Shown in pieces: positions 60,489 through 64,000 of a DNA stretch of 64,000 nt. The notes beneath the pieces are model-generated. The model was given only the letters and a program-made list of their open reading frames with translations. It ran no database searches and was not told the origin of the DNA. Source of the DNA: Arthrobacter sp. StoSoilA2. GTDB lineage: Bacteria > Actinomycetota > Actinomycetes > Actinomycetales > Micrococcaceae. Both the position numbers and the translations under genes were made by a program. Within the stretch, counting starts at the first letter, position 1, and each line of letters opens with the position of its first letter. Where the stretch lies: the NCBI RefSeq assembly GCF_019977195.1, contig NZ_AP024643.1:558001-622000 (forward strand), in the 5' to 3' direction.

Positions 60489-61089
60489 CGCTGGAACCGA
60501 TAATGGCGCTGGCCGCATCCCACAAGGCGATCTGGCATCCGTCGGTACGGCTGTAGGAGACATGGACTTCCACGCCGTCAACGGCGCCAGTCACCTTGGC
60601 AGTTTGCGGTCCGCCGTACTGCTGCGTGCACGCTTGGTCGGTCTTGATCGGGGCAGGGCCCAGGAGCGAAGGATTGTTCTTCAGTGCCGTGCAGGCCGCG
60701 TTCGCGGTGGGGTGTTTACTTTCGGCTGCCGGGGCGCCGTTTATGCAGACGAGCGTATAGTTCTGCGGTGCTGCATCGGCGGCCTCCAGCACGATGATGG
60801 ATAGTTCAGCGTTTCCCTGTCCCGGCGTGGGCGTGGTTCCGGGCAAGCTGGGGTCCGGTGTTGTGTCTTCGGGGCCGAGCGTTGTGGGCACCTGGGTTGG
60901 CGTTGGGTTGGCTTGTGTGGCGCTCGGAGATGCGCCGCTTGGACTGACGGACGACGACGGCAAGGGGGCAGCGCTGCTCGACCCACCCGGGGCGGGGGTA
61001 CCCGAGCAGCCGGCCAGGCCAGCGAGGGCCAGGACAGCAATGAGGGGCCGAACGGCTTGTAGGTGCCGGACGAAGTGGCGCGGGCGCAT
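60475..61089 (-). CDS. SSI-like (subtilisin inhibitor) lipoprotein
   Basis: A 204-residue lipoprotein (lipobox LAGC, Cys28) with a Ser/Thr/Pro linker to about residue 90 and a C-terminal domain holding four Cys (115, 133, 154, 185). Spacings of 18, 21 and 31 closely follow the SSI family (15, 21, 30). CTQQYGGPQ corresponds to the SSI reactive loop CPMVYDPV, which would put Gln at P1. It would be tethered outside the membrane, where it could restrain the neighbouring subtilase or a self-protease. AAGGAG precedes the ATG. Identification rests on Cys pattern and loop, not on a search. Confidence 0.7.
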   Translation of the reverse strand: MRPRHFVRHLQAVRPLIAVLALAGLAGCSGTPAPGGSSSAAPLPSSSVSPSGASPSATQANPTPTQVPTTLGPEDTTPDPSLPGTTPTPGQGNAELSIIVLEAADAAPQNYTLVCINGAPAAESKHPTANAACTALKNNPSLLGPAPIKTDQACTQQYGGPQTAKVTGAVDGVEVHVSYSRTDGCQIALWDAASAIIGSSGGAA

Positions 61090-61113
61090 TGAATCTCCTT
61101 GGTTGCTGCCGTT

Positions 61114-61380
61114 TTATGCCGGAGCGGCAATGCTTTCGGGCTGGCTGATCCCTGCCCACACCTCATCGAGGGACAGCCCGAGGACGTCTGCTATCGCTGC
61201 GATGGTCTGGAATGCCGGGGTTGCCACACGTCCGGACTCGATCTTCCGGAGTGTCTCCGGCGAAACCTGGGCCTCGAGCGCAATTTCCAGCATGGAGCGC
61301 CCTCCTCGAGCGCGACGCAACATGGCGCCGAGACGCTGTCCGCGCTCGACCTCTTCAGCTGTGAGTGGCAATCTGACCAT
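61114..61380 (-). CDS. XRE-family helix-turn-helix regulator
   Basis: An 88-residue DNA-binding protein. The HTH runs from GQRLGAMLRRARGG through SMLEIALEAQVSPETLRKIES to ATPAFQTIAAIADVLG. There is no effector domain. It is divergent from a methionine aminopeptidase gene with only 65 bp between them, containing two CCGGGATA repeats. Conserved pairing suggests it controls the peptidase gene and itself. Confidence 0.82.
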   Translation of the reverse strand: MVRLPLTAEEVERGQRLGAMLRRARGGRSMLEIALEAQVSPETLRKIESGRVATPAFQTIAAIADVLGLSLDEVWAGISQPESIAAPA

Positions 61381-61396
61381 GGCTCCAATTCTAATA

Positions 61397-61418
61397 CCGG
61401 GATAATATGGCCGGGATA
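61397..61418. promoter_or_regulatory. CCGGGATA direct repeats in XRE/map divergent promoter
   Basis: CCGGGATA occurs at 61397-61404 and 61411-61418, 14 bp apart, overlapping A/T-rich -10-like sequences. It is a candidate site for the XRE protein. Confidence 0.45.
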
Positions 61419-61445
61419 GTTATTGGTTGAATGGGAGGGCGCCGC

Positions 61446-62216
61446 ATGATCGAGATTCTGAACCGCACTGAACTGCATCGGGCGAAGGAGGCCGGAGCAC
61501 TGGTTGCCGAGATCCTTCAGGCAATGAAAAGCCGCAGCGCAGTGGGCGTCAATCTTCTGGAGATCGATCAGTGGGCCCAGGCCATGATCGCGGAGGCGGG
61601 GGCCCAGTCGTGCTACGTAGACTATTCGCCCTCCTTTGGGCGCGGTCCTTTTGGGCACTACATCTGCACGTCCGTCAACGACGCCGTCCTCCACGGACTG
61701 CCTCATGACTACGCGCTTGCTGACGGCGACCTGGTGTCCCTGGACATCGCTGTTTCCAAGAATGGGGTCGCTGCAGACTCCGCTATCAGCTTCACGGTGG
61801 GCGAGTCAAAGCCCTTGGAGAGCTTGGCAATGATTGACGCAACTGAGCGGGCGTTGAGTGCAGGGATAGCAGCGGCCGGTCCTGGCGCCCGCATCGGTGA
61901 TATCTCCCATGCCATAGGCTCGGTCCTCAGCGAAGCCGGATACCCGATCAATACCCAGTTCGGTGGTCACGGCATCGGATCGACGATGCATCAGGACCCG
62001 CACATCGCCAATACCGGGAGGCCGGGCCGTGGCTACAAATTGCGCCCGGGACTACTGCTGGCGCTGGAGCCATGGGTCATGGCGGACACCGCCGAGCTCG
62101 TTACCGATGACGACGGGTGGACGCTGAGAAGCGCAACAGGTTGCCGCACAGCCCACAGTGAGCACACGATAGCCATCACCGACGACGGGGCTGAGATTCT
62201 CACCTTGGCGCGCTGA
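61446..62216 (+). CDS. map: Type I methionine aminopeptidase
   Basis: A 256-residue M24 peptidase. All five metal ligands are visible: Asp100, Asp111, His175, Glu208 and Glu239; His83 in VLHGLP completes the site. It removes the N-terminal Met from proteins. It is not next to secY/adk, where the housekeeping actinobacterial map usually lies, so it is probably a second copy under control of the divergent XRE gene. The ATG at 61446 follows GGGAGGGC. Confidence 0.88.
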   Translation: MIEILNRTELHRAKEAGALVAEILQAMKSRSAVGVNLLEIDQWAQAMIAEAGAQSCYVDYSPSFGRGPFGHYICTSVNDAVLHGLPHDYALADGDLVSLDIAVSKNGVAADSAISFTVGESKPLESLAMIDATERALSAGIAAAGPGARIGDISHAIGSVLSEAGYPINTQFGGHGIGSTMHQDPHIANTGRPGRGYKLRPGLLLALEPWVMADTAELVTDDDGWTLRSATGCRTAHSEHTIAITDDGAEILTLAR

Positions 62217-62244
62217 GTGGGTCTCGAGTGCTGCTGCGCTGGTC

Positions 62245-62733
62245 TCAGGTGCCGCTGCGCTGGGTTGCCGCGATCAGGCCGGTCATAGCCTGGTGGAGTT
62301 CGGCCACCTCCTCGCGGCTGAGCTGCAGGAGCTCCCGGATTGCACCAGGAACCGCCGTTGCCTGATCCCGAAGTGCTGCTCCCTTTTCTGTCAGCTTGAC
62401 GGCAAGCGCGCGCTCGTTGCCAGGCACGCGCTCGCGGGTAATCAGCTGTGCTTCCTCAAGTCGTCGCAGGAGTGGGGACAAGGTGGCGGGCTCGTGGAGG
62501 AGGCTGTCGCTAATGTCCTTTAGTGTCCTGGGGCTCCGTTCCCAGAGTGCAAGCATCACAAGGTACTGCGGATGCGTCAGCCCGAGCTGTTCGAGGATGG
62601 GCTTGTAAATGCCCACAACACTCCGCGAGGCAACCGTCAACGCGAAGCACAGTTGGCGTTCCAAAAGGAGGTCGTCAGTCTCGCTGGTCAGGCTTGCCTC
62701 ATTGGTCAGGCTCGTCTCATCCGTCTGGGTCAT
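62245..62733 (-). CDS. MarR-family regulator
   Basis: A 162-residue winged-helix regulator. LGLTHPQYLVMLALWERSPR and LKDISDSLLHEPATLSPLLRRLEEA form the HTH, and RVPGNERALAVKLTEKG the wing. The N-terminus has a short duplicated segment (SLTNEASLTSET). The ATG at 62733 is chosen over 62748 by spacing. It is divergent from a small gene at 62782, with a clear palindromic operator between them. No Cys sensor of the OhrR type is conserved. Confidence 0.87.
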   Translation of the reverse strand: MTQTDETSLTNEASLTSETDDLLLERQLCFALTVASRSVVGIYKPILEQLGLTHPQYLVMLALWERSPRTLKDISDSLLHEPATLSPLLRRLEEAQLITRERVPGNERALAVKLTEKGAALRDQATAVPGAIRELLQLSREEVAELHQAMTGLIAATQRSGT

Positions 62734-62749
62734 GGCCGTCTTCCCCACT

Positions 62750-62771
62750 CAATTAGTTAGTGCACTAATTG
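62750..62771. promoter_or_regulatory. MarR operator
   Basis: TTAGTGCACTAA (62757-62768) is a perfect 12-bp palindrome; CAATTAG/CTAATTG (62750-62756, 62765-62771) forms a second, shifted palindrome over it. It lies between the MarR gene and the divergent small gene, within 20 bp of both starts, so repression of both is likely. Confidence 0.75.
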
Positions 62772-62781
62772 TTAGCGTACT

Positions 62782-63045
62782 ATGAACTTGTTGAACCGTC
62801 TAAAAGAGGAGTCGATCCGCGTGGCAAAGGAATCCTTTACCCAGAAATTCATGCGCGCTACGGGAAAGCTGAGGGTCATCTTTGGCCCGGCACACAGCAG
62901 CTCCATCGATCACGAAATGACCGAGGCCAACCGCAGGCTCCTGGCCCAACGCGAGGCGGAGACGCAGCAATGGGAAACCCTTCGCCGTCCGGACGGCAGT
63001 ACGTATGTGGTTCCCCGTAATCCAGGCGACAAGTCGCTGCGCTAA
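62782..63045 (+). CDS. Small conserved protein, paralogue 1
   Basis: An 87-residue basic protein with no signal or membrane helix. It contains LRVIFGPAHSSS and a C-terminal DGSTYVVPRN. The protein at 63166-63396 shares the patterns L-x-x-V/I-FGPA and a C-terminal Y-x-V-x-RN, so the two look paralogous. The MarR operator lies just upstream of its ATG. Function is unknown. Confidence 0.68.
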   Translation: MNLLNRLKEESIRVAKESFTQKFMRATGKLRVIFGPAHSSSIDHEMTEANRRLLAQREAETQQWETLRRPDGSTYVVPRNPGDKSLR

Positions 63046-63165
63046 GCCTTTTCGCCCGCCGCGATTCCGCGCCTTTTCCGGCCTGCGGGCGTAAAATTGG
63101 CGTACTGGTACGGCATGCGCCGTCCTGCCGCTTTTCTCTCTCCCGTTGAAAGGAGGTGGAAGAAC

Positions 63166-63396
63166 ATGGGACGCAAGTTGGAAAACTTTCAGCACGTGAC
63201 CGAGCGGCTGCAGTCCGTATTCGGACCAGCAACCCATGGGGACACGGATGCCCCTGTTGTGCATAAACACGACGACTTCGAAACGGCTTCCGAGGAAGAC
63301 TTGAAGACCTTCGACATTGAGACCGATTCCGAAGGCCATCACTACGCCGTCCGGAACAACGATCCAGGGCCAACTTCAACCGACTACAGCGTATGA
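63166..63396 (+). CDS. Small conserved acidic protein, paralogue 2
   Basis: A 76-residue protein with LQSVFGPATHGD and a C-terminal HYAVRNND, resembling the protein at 62782-63045 but acidic in the middle (HDDFETASEEDLKTFD). It has a near-perfect ribosome site AAAGGAGGTGG about 7 nt upstream, which suggests high expression. A terminator follows at 63457. Function is unknown. Confidence 0.72.
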   Translation: MGRKLENFQHVTERLQSVFGPATHGDTDAPVVHKHDDFETASEEDLKTFDIETDSEGHHYAVRNNDPGPTSTDYSV

Positions 63397-63456
63397 CCAC
63401 CAGTAACTGTGACCATTCCTAACTGTGACAGGCAGTAACAACGGCACCCAAATACC

Positions 63457-63486
63457 GAAGGACCGGACCGCGAACTCCGGTCCTTC
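63457..63486 (+). terminator. Terminator after small paralogue 2
   Basis: A perfect 11-bp stem GAAGGACCGGA/TCCGGTCCTTC with an 8-nt loop is followed by CTTGTGT. Confidence 0.65.
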
Positions 63487-63573
63487 CTTGTGTAGGGCAG
63501 GCCTTAAGTAGGGTGGGCTTCCTGCCGGCCGGGCTTGCTTCCCGGGATCCTACCCACCCCTGTTGAGCCACTT

Positions 63574-63587
63574 ATAAGCATGCTTAT
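63574..63587. promoter_or_regulatory. Palindrome upstream of the LapA-type gene
   Basis: ATAAGCATGCTTAT is a perfect 14-bp palindrome in an A/T-rich island about 60 bp before the LapA-type start. It is a candidate operator. Confidence 0.45.
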
Positions 63588-63645
63588 TATATGAGTGCAT
63601 GGACATGTGATGGGCACGCATACGTTCTGGGAAAGGGGGCTGTCA

Positions 63646-64000
63646 ATGAGCGCTCAAGATGATGCCGCAATGGCCCGGGGAGGCTCTGGACGGGCCGATC
63701 ACCCGCAGCGACGGGTCGCGCCGGGCAATTCCCGGCCCACGCGAACAGCAGCAATCTGGGTGGCAGTAGCTGTGGGCCTGGTGGTGTTGGTCCTGTTGAT
63801 CGTCTTCTTCGTCCAGAACCAGGACATGGTCACTGTTCGCTTCTTCGGATTGGAAGGCGCACTCGCCCTCGGCACCACGCTGTTCATCGCAGCTGTTGGA
63901 GGAGGCGTGCTGGTGGCGCTGGCCGGGGGTGCGCGGATTCTTCAGCTCAGGGTGAGCAATCACCGGCGCCAAAAGATGATCGGCGGACAAGGAGGCGGAC
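63646..64000 (+). CDS. LapA/DUF1049-type membrane protein (partial, runs off the window)
   Basis: 118 codons are visible and the frame is still open at the window end. A 34-residue polar N-terminus precedes helix 1 (AAIWVAVAVGLVVLVLLIVF, 35-54). The motif FFVQNQDMVTVRFFG then follows, diagnostic of LapA-domain proteins, and helix 2 (about 72-97) and a basic tail come last. AAAGGGGG precedes the ATG. In proteobacteria LapA works in lipopolysaccharide export; in actinobacteria the role is unknown. Confidence 0.82.
   Translation, partial: MSAQDDAAMARGGSGRADHPQRRVAPGNSRPTRTAAIWVAVAVGLVVLVLLIVFFVQNQDMVTVRFFGLEGALALGTTLFIAAVGGGVLVALAGGARILQLRVSNHRRQKMIGGQGGG

Noticed and set aside
1..64000. tRNA, rRNA, CRISPR or prophage genes
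   Set aside because: No cloverleaf with CCA-adjacent arms, no rRNA-like conserved blocks, no spaced direct-repeat array and no phage or transposase protein was recognised.

Overview
The window is high-GC actinobacterial chromosome. Gene content (purSQL, NgcE-type ABC transporter, DUF1540 and LapA proteins, many LacI/GntR-controlled uptake operons, SSI-like inhibitors) points to Micrococcaceae, most likely Arthrobacter or Paenarthrobacter. This assignment comes from recognised protein families and style, not from a database search. No rRNA, tRNA, CRISPR array, transposase or prophage gene was seen.

Layout. 1-9335: a plus-strand catabolic cluster with an AstE/AspA-type deacylase, two sarcosine/N-methyltryptophan-oxidase-like flavoproteins flanking a polar amino-acid ABC transporter, a RidA-type deaminase, an internally deleted D-serine-dehydratase-like gene, an SDR and an aldehyde dehydrogenase. 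9388-10737: MHS-type MFS carrier. 11044-16286: a fructose/ribose-type ABC operon with a PfkB kinase and a divergent LacI regulator. 16320-21109: quinol-monooxygenase-like protein, App1-type phosphatase, LuxR regulator, cupin and SRPBCC proteins, one of them truncated. 21178-27219: LacI regulator, a second polar amino-acid ABC transporter, a Gfo/Idh/MocA oxidoreductase and a DadA-like flavoprotein. 27332-33280: TasA-like protein, ECF sigma factor with membrane partner, polysaccharide deacetylase and small conserved genes. 33458-36782: NgcEFG-like amino-sugar importer. 36877-43084: a two-component flavin monooxygenase cluster with cupin, DUF2848, nitrilase-family amidase, MFS carrier and divergent GntR regulator. 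43104-47110: DUF503, a secreted protein and a three-gene c-di-GMP module. 47193-50525: purLQS. 50782-52446: small proteins and a 2-hydroxyacid dehydrogenase. 52707-61089: secreted GH33 sialidase, secreted subtilase, and two proteins with the cysteine pattern of Streptomyces subtilisin inhibitor. 61114-64000: XRE regulator with a methionine aminopeptidase, MarR regulator, two small paralogues and a LapA-type membrane protein cut by the window end.

Themes. Most of the window is nutrient scavenging: four ABC importers, two MFS carriers and their local regulators. Operators can be read next to several regulators: TGACAACGTTGTCA for the sugar LacI protein, paired TGAGTCCGGTCTCA-type sites for the second LacI protein, GTTGTATACAAC for the GntR protein and TTAGTGCACTAA for the MarR protein.

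Points of most interest: (i) two dispersed palindromic repeat families, each with two copies here (36796/47113 and 40818/52626); (ii) the flavin monooxygenase/amidase cluster, whose substrate cannot be read from sequence; (iii) a subtilase next to one exported and one signal-less SSI-like protein; (iv) two gene remnants, an in-frame internal deletion at 6636-6998 and a 3'-truncated SRPBCC gene at 20532-20648; (v) the 1-9335 catabolic cluster, whose two oxidases lack the cysteine that covalently holds flavin in monomeric sarcosine oxidase.
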